A stretch of DNA of 64,000 nucleotides from Pedobacter ginsengisoli (GTDB taxonomy: Bacteria > Bacteroidota > Bacteroidia > Sphingobacteriales > Sphingobacteriaceae), in assembly GCF_002736205.1 (NCBI RefSeq), contig NZ_CP024091.1, positions 1,116,001-1,180,000 on the forward strand, written 5' to 3'. Each line of letters starts with the position of its first letter. The first letter of the stretch is position 1. Shown here piece by piece: positions 51,056 to 60,412 of the stretch. Below the pieces are notes generated by a model. It did no database searches. It was given only the letters and a program-made list of their open reading frames with translations, and was not told where the DNA came from. Both the position numbers and the translations under genes were made by a program.

Positions 51056-52336
51056 ATGAAACCTAAAGAACCTCAAGAAAAAAACACCAGAAGGGATTTT
51101 ATTAAAAAATCGGCAGTAGGACTGGCCGCATTTACCATTGTACCAAGATATGTACTTGGAGGAACAGGATTTATTGCGCCAAGCGATAGGTTGACTAAGG
51201 CTGTGATAGGCGTTGGGTCAATGGGTCGTGGTCATTTTACATACGATGGCACTCAGGTAGTTGCTGTTTGTGATGTTGATAAAAGACATCTTGACCTTGC
51301 AACATCTATGCTGGATAAGGGAGTTAAAACGTTTGGCGATTATCGTGAGCTAATTAAACTTCCTGAAGTTGATATTGTACACATTGCCACCCCGCCGCAT
51401 TGGCATGGTATTATGGCTGTTGATGCTGCAAATGCCGGTAAAGATGTTTGGTGTGAAAAACCAATGACACATACTATTGGCGAAGGTAAACGTGTAATGG
51501 AAGCTGTACAAAAGCATGGCCGAATGTTCCGTTTAAATACCTGGTTCCGCTTTAAAGATACTTTTTATGGAATGGGTACTACTGTAAAACCGATTAAGAA
51601 ATTGGTTGACAGTGGCTTGCTGGGTTGGCCTTTAAAGGTTACTGTAGGTAAACATACTGGTTACGACTGGAAGTTTTACTGGGTCGGTAAGGATCATCTT
51701 GAGCCTCAGCCGGTACCTCCTGAATTGGATTATGACAGATGGCTTGGCCCTGCACCTTATAAACCATACAATGCACACAGGGTGCACCAAACTTTCCGTG
51801 GATATTGGGATTATGATGGTGGCGGTTTAAGTGATATGGGACAACATTATATTGACCCGATTCAATACTTTTTAGGTAAAGATGATACCAGTCCGGTTTC
51901 TGTTGAAATTGATGCTCCACAACAGCATACTGATGCAGTTGGAATTTGGAGAAGGATAACTTATACTTATGCTGATGGTTGCCAGATCATTTTAGACGGC
52001 GAAGGAAAAGATACTAATGTACCTTACATTGAGGGACCTAAAGGTAAATTATATCCGGGCTTTAAATCGGATATTCCTGATCTGGAAAGAAAACTGGCTG
52101 CTTTCCCTGACCCTACACCGCAAATGACTGATTTTGTTGAGTCTGTAAAAACCAGACAGAAGTTTGCTTTAAATGAGGAGAATGGACACCGTTCATGTAA
52201 TATCGTTAACATCGGCTTAATTGCTTTGAGGTTGGGCCGTTCATTAAAGTTTGATCCCGTAAAACAAGAGTTTATTGATGATGAAGGAGCTAACAGATTA
52301 ATTAATCCTGTAATGCGCGCACCTTTCACTATTTAA
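51056..52336 (+). CDS. Tat-exported Gfo/Idh/MocA-family oxidoreductase
   Basis: 426 residues. A Tat signal starts with NTRRDFIKKSAVGLAAFTIV (Arg12-Arg13). The NAD(P)-binding Rossmann part (about 45-160) has VIGVGSMGRGHF and the catalytic EKP in VWCEKPMTHTIGEG. The C-terminal domain has DMGQHYIDPIQYFLG. Such exported Gfo/Idh enzymes carry a tightly bound NAD and oxidise sugars to 3-keto forms in the periplasm. It is the first gene of the operon 51056-58411. Confidence 0.93.
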   Translation: MKPKEPQEKNTRRDFIKKSAVGLAAFTIVPRYVLGGTGFIAPSDRLTKAVIGVGSMGRGHFTYDGTQVVAVCDVDKRHLDLATSMLDKGVKTFGDYRELIKLPEVDIVHIATPPHWHGIMAVDAANAGKDVWCEKPMTHTIGEGKRVMEAVQKHGRMFRLNTWFRFKDTFYGMGTTVKPIKKLVDSGLLGWPLKVTVGKHTGYDWKFYWVGKDHLEPQPVPPELDYDRWLGPAPYKPYNAHRVHQTFRGYWDYDGGGLSDMGQHYIDPIQYFLGKDDTSPVSVEIDAPQQHTDAVGIWRRITYTYADGCQIILDGEGKDTNVPYIEGPKGKLYPGFKSDIPDLERKLAAFPDPTPQMTDFVESVKTRQKFALNEENGHRSCNIVNIGLIALRLGRSLKFDPVKQEFIDDEGANRLINPVMRAPFTI

Positions 52337-52373
52337 TTAAAACAATTCAGATTAACATTTTACACATATCATA

Positions 52374-55300
52374 ATGATAAAAAAGATATTCTTTATCCTG
52401 TTGGCGGTTTTAATGCTGCAAGATGTGGCAAACGGACAGGCAAAAAAAGACGAACGAACCATTACCACCCGCATTGCTGATTTGCTTGCTCAGATGCCTG
52501 CAAACGACGCTGAGTTGTTTAAAAACAACGTGAACGATATTGCCAATCTTGGTGAAGAGGGCTATGTTACTTTAATAAGCGGACTAACAGCACCCGGTAA
52601 GGGTAACAATTCATTAATTGAATATACAGTTGGTGGATTTTCTGCTTACATCACGCAGAATGGAAAAGAAGACTGGAGAAAAATGGCCGTTGGTGCTTAT
52701 TGCAAAGCTCTGGATAAATTAACTGATAAACAGAACAAATCATTTATCATCAGCCAGTTTGATCTGGTTGGTAAAGATGATGCTGTTGCTTGTTTACAGG
52801 GCTATTTAACTGATGATCATCTGGCAGATCCTGCAGCAAGGGCATTGGTTAAAATTAATACCCCTGCATCAAAAGCAGCTTTGTTAGCCGGTTTGGCAAA
52901 AGCCAATGGCACGGCTAAACTTTCTGTTATAGAATCGTTAGGCGATAGCCGCTTTAAAGAAGCAGCACAGCCTATTAATGCTTTAGCAGCCAGCAGCGAT
53001 GAAAATGTTGCTAAAGTTGCCTTATATGCACTTGCTTATATTGCTGATCCTTCTTCGGCACCGGCATTTGCAGCTGCGGCTGATAAAAGTGGCTTTAAGT
53101 ATGAGAACACAAACTCTGCTGCGGTTTACTTAATTTATGCTGAGCAATTGCTTAAAAACGGTAATAAAGAACTTGCTGAAAAAATAGCAAAAGAGATTAC
53201 TACCAAAGCTAATTCTGATGAATTAGTAGGTGTACGTACCGGTGCTTTAAAGGTATTGGTTGAAGCAAATAAAGACAACAACCAGGATATCCTTTTAGAA
53301 GCTGCAGGCGATAAAAATGCTGAATATCGTGCTGCTGCATTTAAATTTGCGGTACCTTATGTTACATCGGCATCTACTGCTGCCTGGGTTAAAAAATTAG
53401 GTGGTGTTAATGATGATGCCAAAGCGGGTATAGTAAGTATGCTTGGCCAAAGTGGTGCTAAAGATGCTTTGCCTGCGGTACTTAAATTACTTAAAAGCAA
53501 AAACCAGACTGTTAAACTGGCTGCTATAAATGCAGCTGTTAATATTGGACAGGAACAAGTACTTGATGATTTACTTAAACTTGCAAGCAAAGGTGATACT
53601 GCCGATGTTGCTGCGGTTTCTGGTGCTGTTCATAGAATGAAGGGAACTGGCATAACTGAAAAAGTTGCTGCTGCGATTCCGTCGGCAAAACCTAACGTAC
53701 AGGTTGCATTAATTAACTTACTTGCTTCGCGTGCTGCAAATGGTCAGCTAAGTGCAGTTTATGATCAGTTAAAAAGTAAAAAACCTGAAGTACAGCAAGC
53801 TGCATATACTGCTTTAAGTAGTGTTGTTGTTAAAGACAATTTGCCTCAGTTGTTTACTTTATTAAATGAAACTTCCGGAGCTCAGGAAACTGCTGTTCAG
53901 GAAGCTATTATTGCTGCTGTTAGTGGTTCAGGAGACAACTCGCAACAGGTTGATGCGGTATTACAGCAAATGGCATCGGCTCCTGAAAACAAGAAATTAC
54001 TTTTCTACAAAGTTCTTGCAGGTTTAGGTGGTCAGAAATCTTTAAAAGCAGTTACTGATGGTTTTGCTTCAGGTAATGAGCAAACTCAAAAAGCTGCTTT
54101 GGATGCATTATCGGCATGGACTAATGCTGATGCAGCTCCTGAATTAATTAGAATTGCACGCGAAACTAAAAATGCAGGTTTCTTAAATACTGCAATTAAT
54201 GGTTACCTGCGTTCGGTTAGAGAGGGTGTTTATCCTGCGGAGCAGAAGTTATTGTTGCTTCGTAATGCAATGGCTGTAGCTCAAACTGATGAGCAAAAGA
54301 AACAGGTATTAAAAGATGTTGAGCAGGCTAAATGTTTCAATTCTATTGCATTTGCCGGTAAATATTTAAATGATGCTGCTTTACAACAGGCTGCTGCAAA
54401 TGCTGTAATGAACATTACACTTGCAGGTTCTTATAATGGCGACCTGGTTAAAGGCTTATTGAATAAAACTATTGAGGTAATAACTGGTCCTGATAGTGGT
54501 TATCAGAAAGAAGGAATGCGTAAATACATTTCCGAAATGAAGGCTGGTGAAGGGTTTGTATCTATGTATAATGGAACTGACCTTACAGGTTGGAAAGGTT
54601 TAGTAGCTGACCCTATTAAACGTTCAAAAATGGACGCTAAAACGCTTGCTGCTGAACAGGAAAAAGCTGATGCTGAAGCACGCGAGAGCTGGAAACCTAT
54701 AAATGGCGAGCTTCAGTTTATGAGCCATGGAAATAACCTTGCTACGGTTAAAAAGTATGGTGATTTTGAAATGCTTGTTGACTGGAAGATTATTGACGAC
54801 AAAAAAGGTGAAGGTGACGCCGGTATCTATTTACGTGGTACGCCACAGGTTCAAATTTGGGATAATGCCCGTACTAATGTAGGTGCTCAGGTTGGTTCTG
54901 GTGGTTTATACAACAACCAGGCTAATGAAAGCAAGCCTCTTAAAGTTGCTGATAACAAACTTGATGAGTGGAATACTTTCCGTATTATAATGAAAGGTGA
55001 CCGTGTTACGGTTTACTTAAACGGAGAATTGGTAACTGATAACGTAATACTTGAGAACTATTGGGACAGAAGCCTTCCGATTTTTGCTGAAGAGCAGATT
55101 GAATTGCAGGCTCATGGTTCGCCGGTTGCTTACCGCGATCTTTATATCAGAGAAATTCCTCGTGCAAAGCCATTTGAGTTGAGTGCACAAGAGAAAAAAG
55201 ACGGCTATAAAGTATTGTTTGATGGTACTAACATGCACAGCTGGACTGGTAACACTGTTGATTATACTATTGAAGATGGTAACATTGCTATCCGCCCGAA

Positions 55301-55820
55301 ACCAGGAAAAGGTTCAGGTGGTAATTTGTTTACTAAAGAAGAATTTAGCGATTTTATTTACCGTTTTGAGTTTAAATTAACTCCTGGCGCTAACAATGGT
55401 TTGGGTATAAGGGCACCTTTAGAAGGTGATGCTGCTTACGAAGGTATGGAGTTGCAAATTCTTGATAACGAAGCTCCTATATATAAAGATCTTCATGTTT
55501 ATCAGTATCATGGTTCTGTTTATGGTACCTTGCCAGCAAAAAGAGGTTTCCTTAAGCCTGTAGGTGAGTGGAATTATGAAGAGGTGGTTGTAAAGGGCCC
55601 TAAAATTAAAGTGATTCTTAATGGTACTGTAATTCTTGATGGTGACATTACTGAAGCTAGAAAGAATGGTGCTGCTGATGGTAAGGAACACCCTGGCTTA
55701 TTGCGTAACAGTGGTCATATTGGTTTCCTTGGACATGGTTCTCCGGTAGAATTCAGAAATATCAGAATCAAAGATTTAAGTAAAAAAGATTTAACTAAAA
55801 AAGCCCCGGCTAAGAAGTAG
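52374..55820 (+). CDS. HEAT-repeat protein with two DUF1080 (3-keto-glycoside lyase/hydrolase) domains
   Basis: 1148 residues with a signal peptide (1-20, ending ANGQA). Residues about 30-705 are many HEAT-type helical repeats (SVIESLGDSRFKEAAQPINALAASSDENVAKVALYALAYIADPS and others), rich in Ala. Two DUF1080 domains follow: about 720-930 (FVSMYNGTDLTGWKGL) and about 938-1140 (YKVLFDGTNMHSWTGN), each with the sandwich pattern GDAGIYLRG or NNGLGIRAP. The DUF1080 fold cleaves 3-keto-glycosides by elimination or hydrolysis in characterised relatives. The neighbours supply the oxidation step. The tail is Lys-rich (SKKDLTKKAPAKK). Confidence 0.9.
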   Translation: MIKKIFFILLAVLMLQDVANGQAKKDERTITTRIADLLAQMPANDAELFKNNVNDIANLGEEGYVTLISGLTAPGKGNNSLIEYTVGGFSAYITQNGKEDWRKMAVGAYCKALDKLTDKQNKSFIISQFDLVGKDDAVACLQGYLTDDHLADPAARALVKINTPASKAALLAGLAKANGTAKLSVIESLGDSRFKEAAQPINALAASSDENVAKVALYALAYIADPSSAPAFAAAADKSGFKYENTNSAAVYLIYAEQLLKNGNKELAEKIAKEITTKANSDELVGVRTGALKVLVEANKDNNQDILLEAAGDKNAEYRAAAFKFAVPYVTSASTAAWVKKLGGVNDDAKAGIVSMLGQSGAKDALPAVLKLLKSKNQTVKLAAINAAVNIGQEQVLDDLLKLASKGDTADVAAVSGAVHRMKGTGITEKVAAAIPSAKPNVQVALINLLASRAANGQLSAVYDQLKSKKPEVQQAAYTALSSVVVKDNLPQLFTLLNETSGAQETAVQEAIIAAVSGSGDNSQQVDAVLQQMASAPENKKLLFYKVLAGLGGQKSLKAVTDGFASGNEQTQKAALDALSAWTNADAAPELIRIARETKNAGFLNTAINGYLRSVREGVYPAEQKLLLLRNAMAVAQTDEQKKQVLKDVEQAKCFNSIAFAGKYLNDAALQQAAANAVMNITLAGSYNGDLVKGLLNKTIEVITGPDSGYQKEGMRKYISEMKAGEGFVSMYNGTDLTGWKGLVADPIKRSKMDAKTLAAEQEKADAEARESWKPINGELQFMSHGNNLATVKKYGDFEMLVDWKIIDDKKGEGDAGIYLRGTPQVQIWDNARTNVGAQVGSGGLYNNQANESKPLKVADNKLDEWNTFRIIMKGDRVTVYLNGELVTDNVILENYWDRSLPIFAEEQIELQAHGSPVAYRDLYIREIPRAKPFELSAQEKKDGYKVLFDGTNMHSWTGNTVDYTIEDGNIAIRPKPGKGSGGNLFTKEEFSDFIYRFEFKLTPGANNGLGIRAPLEGDAAYEGMELQILDNEAPIYKDLHVYQYHGSVYGTLPAKRGFLKPVGEWNYEEVVVKGPKIKVILNGTVILDGDITEARKNGAADGKEHPGLLRNSGHIGFLGHGSPVEFRNIRIKDLSKKDLTKKAPAKK

Positions 55821-55830
55821 TATTTCAATT

Positions 55831-55865
55831 CTTCGTCATCCTGAATTTATTTCAGAATGACGAAG
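55831..55865. repeat. Intergenic palindrome of the GTCATCCTGA type
   Basis: CTTCGTCAT (55831-55839) and CTGAA (55841-55845) pair with TTCAG (55851-55855) and ATGACGAAG (55857-55865). Such GTCATCCTGA palindromes occur as repeats in many Bacteroidota genomes. The ATG at 55857 lies inside the hairpin, which argues that the next gene starts at 55893 instead. Confidence 0.6.
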
Positions 55866-55892
55866 AGAAAAAAATATTTAATAATAAAAAAG

Positions 55893-57347
55893 ATGACTGA
55901 AGATAAGTTAAACTCATCAACAGATAATTCCAGAAGAAACTTTATTAAAACCAGCGCGCTTGCAGCCGCTGGTTTTATGATAGTACCCAGACACGTTTTG
56001 GGAGGTAAAGGATTTTTAGCGCCAAGCGACCGCTTACAGGTTGCCGGTGTTGGTGTTGGTGGAAAAGGTGAAAGTGATATAGCTAACATTTATAAGGGTG
56101 GCAAATCAGACATCGCATTTTTATGTGATGTTGATGATAGGAGAGCCGCTGGTTCTGTTAAAAGATTCCCTAAGGCGAAGTACTATAAGGACTACCGCCA
56201 GATGCTTGATAAGGAAGCAAAAAATATTGATGGTGTTGTAGTTTCTACACCTGATCATAACCATGCCATGATAGCCCTGGCTGCAATGCAGTTGGGTAAA
56301 CATGTGTATGTTCAAAAACCATTAACACATGACATTTACGAAGCGCGTGTATTAACTGAAGCTGCAAAACGCTATCAGGTAGTTACGCAAATGGGAAACC
56401 AGGGTGCTTCGGGTGATGGGGTTAGGCAATTGAGAGATTGGTGTGAGGCTGGTTTAATTGGGAAAGTTCATACGGTCTATTGCTGGACTGACCGCCCCGT
56501 ATGGCCTCAGGGTATTTCATGGCCTGCTACCAATGGTGTTGTGCCTAAGGAACTGGATTGGGATTTATGGCTGGGTAGTGCCCCATATAAGCCTTATATA
56601 GATAAAATGGTTCCGTTTAACTGGCGAGGCTGGTGGGATTATGGTACCGGTGCAATTGGCGATATGGGTTGCCACCTGGTTGAACCACCATTTACAATTT
56701 TAGGTTTGGATACTCCAATGGATGTCCAGTGTAGCGTAGGCAGTGTTTACGTTGATGAGTTTCAGAGGGGGTATTTTCCGGAAAGCTGTCCGCCTTCTAG
56801 CCATGTAATCATGACCTTTAAGGAAACCAAGAGAACTAAAGGTGACTTACAGCTTCATTGGATGGACGGTGGTATTAAACCTGTGCGACCAGCTGAATTA
56901 GGACCTAATGAGGCATTTGGAGATAATGGTGTATTGTTTGAAGGTACAAAAGGAAAAATGATCTGTGATGTTTACGGATCTAACCCAAGGTTATTGCCTT
57001 TATCTAAAAATGAGCACGACCATACAAAAAAGAAAACCCCTCGTGTACCGGGTGGCGAAGATGGCCATTACACACAATGGGCTGAAGCTGCAATTGCTGG
57101 TTATGGGAAAATAGAGTTAAGTTCTCCATTTGAAATAGCTGGTCCGCTTACTGAAACGTTATTAATAGCAAATCTGGCCATCAGGGGAACTGATGTTCAG
57201 AAAAGAAATGCCGATGGCGGAATTAGCTATCCGGGCAGAGATATTAAACTGATTTGGGATAAGGCTAACCTTAAGGTTACCAATTTTGATGAGGTGAACC
57301 AATTTGTGAAACGTAATTATCGTGCAGGATGGAGTTTGGGAGCGTAA
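55893..57347 (+). CDS. Tat-exported Gfo/Idh/MocA-family oxidoreductase
   Basis: 484 residues from ATG 55893, 14 codons before the Tat motif (Arg14-Arg15 in NSRRNFIKTSALAAAGFMIV); ATG 55857 is in a repeat. The Rossmann part has VAGVGVGGKGESD and the catalytic motif is VYVQKPLTHDIYEARV. The C-terminal part contains PYKPYIDKMVPFNWRGWWDYGTGAIGDMGCHLVEPPF. It is close in type to the 51056 gene, but divergent, and may act on another linkage or carry out a second oxidation step. Codon use fits its neighbours. Confidence 0.92.
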   Translation: MTEDKLNSSTDNSRRNFIKTSALAAAGFMIVPRHVLGGKGFLAPSDRLQVAGVGVGGKGESDIANIYKGGKSDIAFLCDVDDRRAAGSVKRFPKAKYYKDYRQMLDKEAKNIDGVVVSTPDHNHAMIALAAMQLGKHVYVQKPLTHDIYEARVLTEAAKRYQVVTQMGNQGASGDGVRQLRDWCEAGLIGKVHTVYCWTDRPVWPQGISWPATNGVVPKELDWDLWLGSAPYKPYIDKMVPFNWRGWWDYGTGAIGDMGCHLVEPPFTILGLDTPMDVQCSVGSVYVDEFQRGYFPESCPPSSHVIMTFKETKRTKGDLQLHWMDGGIKPVRPAELGPNEAFGDNGVLFEGTKGKMICDVYGSNPRLLPLSKNEHDHTKKKTPRVPGGEDGHYTQWAEAAIAGYGKIELSSPFEIAGPLTETLLIANLAIRGTDVQKRNADGGISYPGRDIKLIWDKANLKVTNFDEVNQFVKRNYRAGWSLGA

Positions 57348-58411
57348 ATTTGCGTGTTCTGGTTGTTGGTTGCGGTAACATGGGCAAATCTCATGCTATG
57401 GCTTACCACACTTTAGACGGCTTTGAAATATGCGGAATCGTATCAACCGGTAACAGTAAGGTTGTATTAAATGAAAAACTGGGCGGAAGTTATCAGCTGT
57501 TCAGTGATTTTTATGAAGCGCTTGAGGTTACTAAGCCTGATGCGGTGTGCATTTCTACTTATCCGGATACTCATGAGGCTTTTGCAATTAAAGCGCTGGA
57601 GAGCGGCTGCCATGTGTTTATAGAGAAACCTTTGGCTGACTCTGTAGAAGGAGCAGAGCGCGTTGCTGAAGCTGCAAGAAAGGCAGGCAAGAAACTGGTT
57701 GTTGGCTATATATTGCGCTATCACCCATCGTGGGAGAAGTTTATTGAGGTTTCGCAGCAAATGGGTAAACCATTGGTGATGCGAATGAACCTGAACCAGC
57801 AAAGCCACGGTCCAAAATGGACAGTACACCGTAACTTGATGAAAAGCTTAAGCCCTATAGTTGATTGTGCAGTTCATTATATTGATGTAATGTGCCAAAT
57901 GACCAGATCAAAACCAGTGCAGGTTAGTGCAATTGGTGCCAGACTTACTGATGAAATACCTGAATGGAATTACAACTACGGGCAATTGCAAATTCGTTTT
58001 GAGGATGGCTCTGTGGGCTGGTATGAGGCAGGTTGGGGACCTATGGTTAGTGAAGCGGCATTTTTTATTAAAGATGTTTTTGGACCGAAAGGGGCAGTAT
58101 CAATAGTTGCTAAAGAGGCATCAAAATCAGGAAAATCAGATTCAATTGATTCACACACTAAAACGGAATCTATAAAAGTTCATTATGCTGATCTGGATAA
58201 AGATGATGAGTTTGCCAAAGCTGATGAATGGATTGACTTGCATGATGAACCAGATCATCAGGAATTATGCAATCGTGAGCAGCGCTTTTTCCTGAAAGCT
58301 ATACAGGAAGATCTTGACTTGACTGATGCTACAGAAGATGCTGTAAACAGCTTAAGAATCGCTTTTGCATGTGATGAATCGGTAAGAACCGGGCAAATGG
58401 TTATGTTGTAG
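57329..58411 (+). CDS. Cytoplasmic Gfo/Idh/MocA-family oxidoreductase
   Basis: 360 residues without a signal peptide. NAD(P)-binding start RVLVVGCGNMGKSHAMAYH, catalytic motif HVFIEKPLADSVEGAERVAEAA. The C-terminal part has IVDCAVHYIDVMCQMTRSKPVQVSAIGARLTDEIPEWNYNYGQLQIRFEDGSVGWYEAGWGPMVSEAAFF. The first 19 bases overlap the end of the previous gene, so translation is coupled. Unlike the two exported members it should act on sugars after uptake, perhaps returning 3-keto-sugar to sugar with NAD(P)H. Confidence 0.92.
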   Translation: MEFGSVNLRVLVVGCGNMGKSHAMAYHTLDGFEICGIVSTGNSKVVLNEKLGGSYQLFSDFYEALEVTKPDAVCISTYPDTHEAFAIKALESGCHVFIEKPLADSVEGAERVAEAARKAGKKLVVGYILRYHPSWEKFIEVSQQMGKPLVMRMNLNQQSHGPKWTVHRNLMKSLSPIVDCAVHYIDVMCQMTRSKPVQVSAIGARLTDEIPEWNYNYGQLQIRFEDGSVGWYEAGWGPMVSEAAFFIKDVFGPKGAVSIVAKEASKSGKSDSIDSHTKTESIKVHYADLDKDDEFAKADEWIDLHDEPDHQELCNREQRFFLKAIQEDLDLTDATEDAVNSLRIAFACDESVRTGQMVML

Positions 58412-58547
58412 CCAACTTTATTAACAAAAGCGGTTGGATGTGGAAAAAATGATGACAGATTCTGAAACATTGATTTGGTGCAAATCCAATAATTATTACC
58501 TTTAGAGCGTTATATCAAATATTTTAAAATCTTAACTTAAGAAAAAC

Positions 58548-58724
58548 ATGGAAAAATTTTCAAAACTAAAACAGCTTATCGCAGGTATCGAATCTGATGC
58601 AGATAAATTTTATAATTCAGGTAACGGCGCTGCCGGTACAAGAGTTCGTAAAGCAATGCAAGATCTAAAAGGACTTGCTCAAGAGATCCGTACTGAGGTT
58701 ACTGAGAAGAAAAATGCTAAATAG
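58548..58724 (+). CDS. Histone H1-like DNA-binding protein (Hc1 family)
   Basis: 58 residues, below the usual length limit for automatic open-frame listing. It starts MEKFSKLKQLIAGIESDADK, has FYNSGNGAAGTRVRKAMQDLKG in the middle and ends RTEVTEKKNAK. This is the Hc1 pattern of small basic chromosomal proteins of Bacteroidota and Chlamydiae: a helical, Lys/Arg-rich DNA binder. It should coat and compact DNA. It stands alone with its own terminator (58742-58771). The reading frame, length and ending are strong evidence that it is real. Confidence 0.9.
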   Translation: MEKFSKLKQLIAGIESDADKFYNSGNGAAGTRVRKAMQDLKGLAQEIRTEVTEKKNAK

Positions 58725-58741
58725 TATTATTTGACTTATAC

Positions 58742-58771
58742 AAAAGGCCTGCAATTTATTGCAGGCCTTTT
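58742..58771 (+). terminator. Intrinsic terminator of the Hc1 gene
   Basis: AAAAGGCCTGCAA (58742-58754) pairs perfectly with TTGCAGGCCTTTT (58759-58771) around loop TTTA, followed by more T residues. Confidence 0.93.
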
Positions 58772-58894
58772 TTGTTTTATACGGCTTCGTCATATAAAAA
58801 ATATTTGCTGCCCAGGCAACCTTGTTGTTCCGTGCTCCGTACTAGGAGATATAAGTTCATTAAAACTTAAACAAGGTAGTAGCTCAATTACATC

Positions 58895-59449
58895 ATGAAT
58901 AGAATTAGAAAAATAACCCGGGTGTTGATTGCACTCTTGCTGCTACACCTAAGTGCCGGGGCACAAAATTTTGTTAGTAAGAATATTAGAATTGGCTTAT
59001 TCTCATCAACCCCATTAGAAGACATTAGAGCGGTAAGTGATAAGGGCAATGCTGTGCTTGTTTCTAAAACCAGAGAAATAGTTGTGCAACTGGATGTTAA
59101 AACGCTGGAGTTTGACAGGAAACTGATGCAGGAGCATTTTAATGAGAATTATATTGAAAGCGATAAATATCCTAATGCAAAATTTAAAGGTGTTATAGAT
59201 CAACCGATAGATTTTACTAAGGATGGCAATTATGGGGTAACTGTTACCGGTACTCTATCGGTACATGGAATAGATAAGAAACGTACGATTCCGGGAAAAG
59301 TAATTATAAGCAATGGTGTTGTACAGATTAGCACCGAGTTTAATGTTGCATGTGTAGATCATAATATTAAAATACCCAAGCTGGTGTTTGCCAAGATTGC
59401 GGAGTTTATTACGATAAAAGCTGAAGGTAAATTCAATCCATTAAAATAA
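58895..59449 (+). CDS. YceI-family lipid-binding-like protein
   Basis: 184 residues with a signal peptide (1-23, ending SAGAQ). The YceI lipocalin-like barrel is evident: NIRIGLFSSTPLEDIRAVSDKGNAVL, EFDRKLMQEHFNENYIESDKYPNAKFKGVI and VTGTLSVHGIDKKRTIPGKVII. The family binds isoprenoid-type molecules, for example quinones, in the periplasm. It heads an operon with a barrel protein 8 bases later and a Rieske protein, suggesting a redox or quinone-linked task. Confidence 0.93.
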   Translation: MNRIRKITRVLIALLLLHLSAGAQNFVSKNIRIGLFSSTPLEDIRAVSDKGNAVLVSKTREIVVQLDVKTLEFDRKLMQEHFNENYIESDKYPNAKFKGVIDQPIDFTKDGNYGVTVTGTLSVHGIDKKRTIPGKVIISNGVVQISTEFNVACVDHNIKIPKLVFAKIAEFITIKAEGKFNPLK

Positions 59450-59456
59450 CAAACCC

Positions 59457-60395
59457 ATGAATAAGATTAAATATTTACTGATTTCCTTTTCGCTTTTTAC
59501 ATTGCATGCTCAGGCTCAGGAGGCAGATTCTTTGTTGAAAGCTCTGGATAGCGGACGTGTTGCCAGCACGGTAGACGCTGCTTTTAAGTCGACACACGTA
59601 GTTTTATCCCACTCTAGTGAAACCCAAAAAAAACATGATCTGGATTTGAGGATCCGCCATCATTTTGGTGATATAGGAGGGCGTTTTGGAAGCGCTCATA
59701 CTTTATATGGTTTGGATGTAGCTACAGACTTGTTTATTGGATTGGACTATGGTGTAACCGATGATTTTACTGTAGCAGTTGGAAGAAGCAAGCAAGATGA
59801 ACTTTTCAATTTCTCTGGTAAGTACAAGCTTTTAAAACAGAAAACTGATGCCTCTATGCCAATTAATATGACGCTTTTTGCACAGTTGGGATGGATTGCA
59901 CGAGAACCTCTTAATAATAGTGAGTTTGCACAGTATAGTGATCGGTTTTCTTATTTCTTTCAGTCTATTATCTCACGTAAGTTTTCGTCACGCCTTTCAT
60001 TGGAGGTAATGCCGGGTTATTTATTGAGAAGTAATGTTGAAGACAACGGGGATGCTAAGAATCTTTTTTCTCTTGGCTTTGCAGGAAGAATGAAAATAAC
60101 AAAACGGCTTTCTTTTATTGCAGATTATACACTGGTAAATGGATTATCGAGACCTAAAGATTTAACTGAATCTTACTATAATCCTTTTGGTGTTGGATTG
60201 GAAATAGAAACGGGTGGGCATATATTCTCCTTAAACTTCATGAACTCGGAATATATAGTTGAGAATAATTTTATTCCAAATACTAAGAAATCATGGAGTA
60301 AAGGTGGGGTGCGTTTTGGCTTTACCATATCAAGAAATTTTACCCTGTTCAAATCAAAGAAAGAGGATCCGGATAAAAAATCAAAAATCTACTAG
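59457..60395 (+). CDS. DUF5777-family outer-membrane beta-barrel protein
   Basis: 312 residues with a signal peptide (1-20, ending HAQAQ). The body has beta-strand patterns (DLDLRIRHHFGDIGGRFGSAHTLYGLDVATDLFIGLDYGVTDDFTVAVGRSKQ) that I recognise as DUF5777. A C-terminal strand GGVRFGFTISRNFTLF is followed by a short basic tail (KSKKEDPDKKSKIY). It sits between YceI and Rieske genes and is thus part of a three-gene envelope operon. Transport function is unknown. Confidence 0.87.
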   Translation: MNKIKYLLISFSLFTLHAQAQEADSLLKALDSGRVASTVDAAFKSTHVVLSHSSETQKKHDLDLRIRHHFGDIGGRFGSAHTLYGLDVATDLFIGLDYGVTDDFTVAVGRSKQDELFNFSGKYKLLKQKTDASMPINMTLFAQLGWIAREPLNNSEFAQYSDRFSYFFQSIISRKFSSRLSLEVMPGYLLRSNVEDNGDAKNLFSLGFAGRMKITKRLSFIADYTLVNGLSRPKDLTESYYNPFGVGLEIETGGHIFSLNFMNSEYIVENNFIPNTKKSWSKGGVRFGFTISRNFTLFKSKKEDPDKKSKIY

Positions 60396-60412
60396 ACTAA
60401 AATTTAAAAATT

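Noticed and set aside
55857..55892. Upstream start for the second exported Gfo/Idh/MocA enzyme
   Set aside because: The ATG is part of an intergenic palindrome, and the extra residues precede the Tat motif without purpose.
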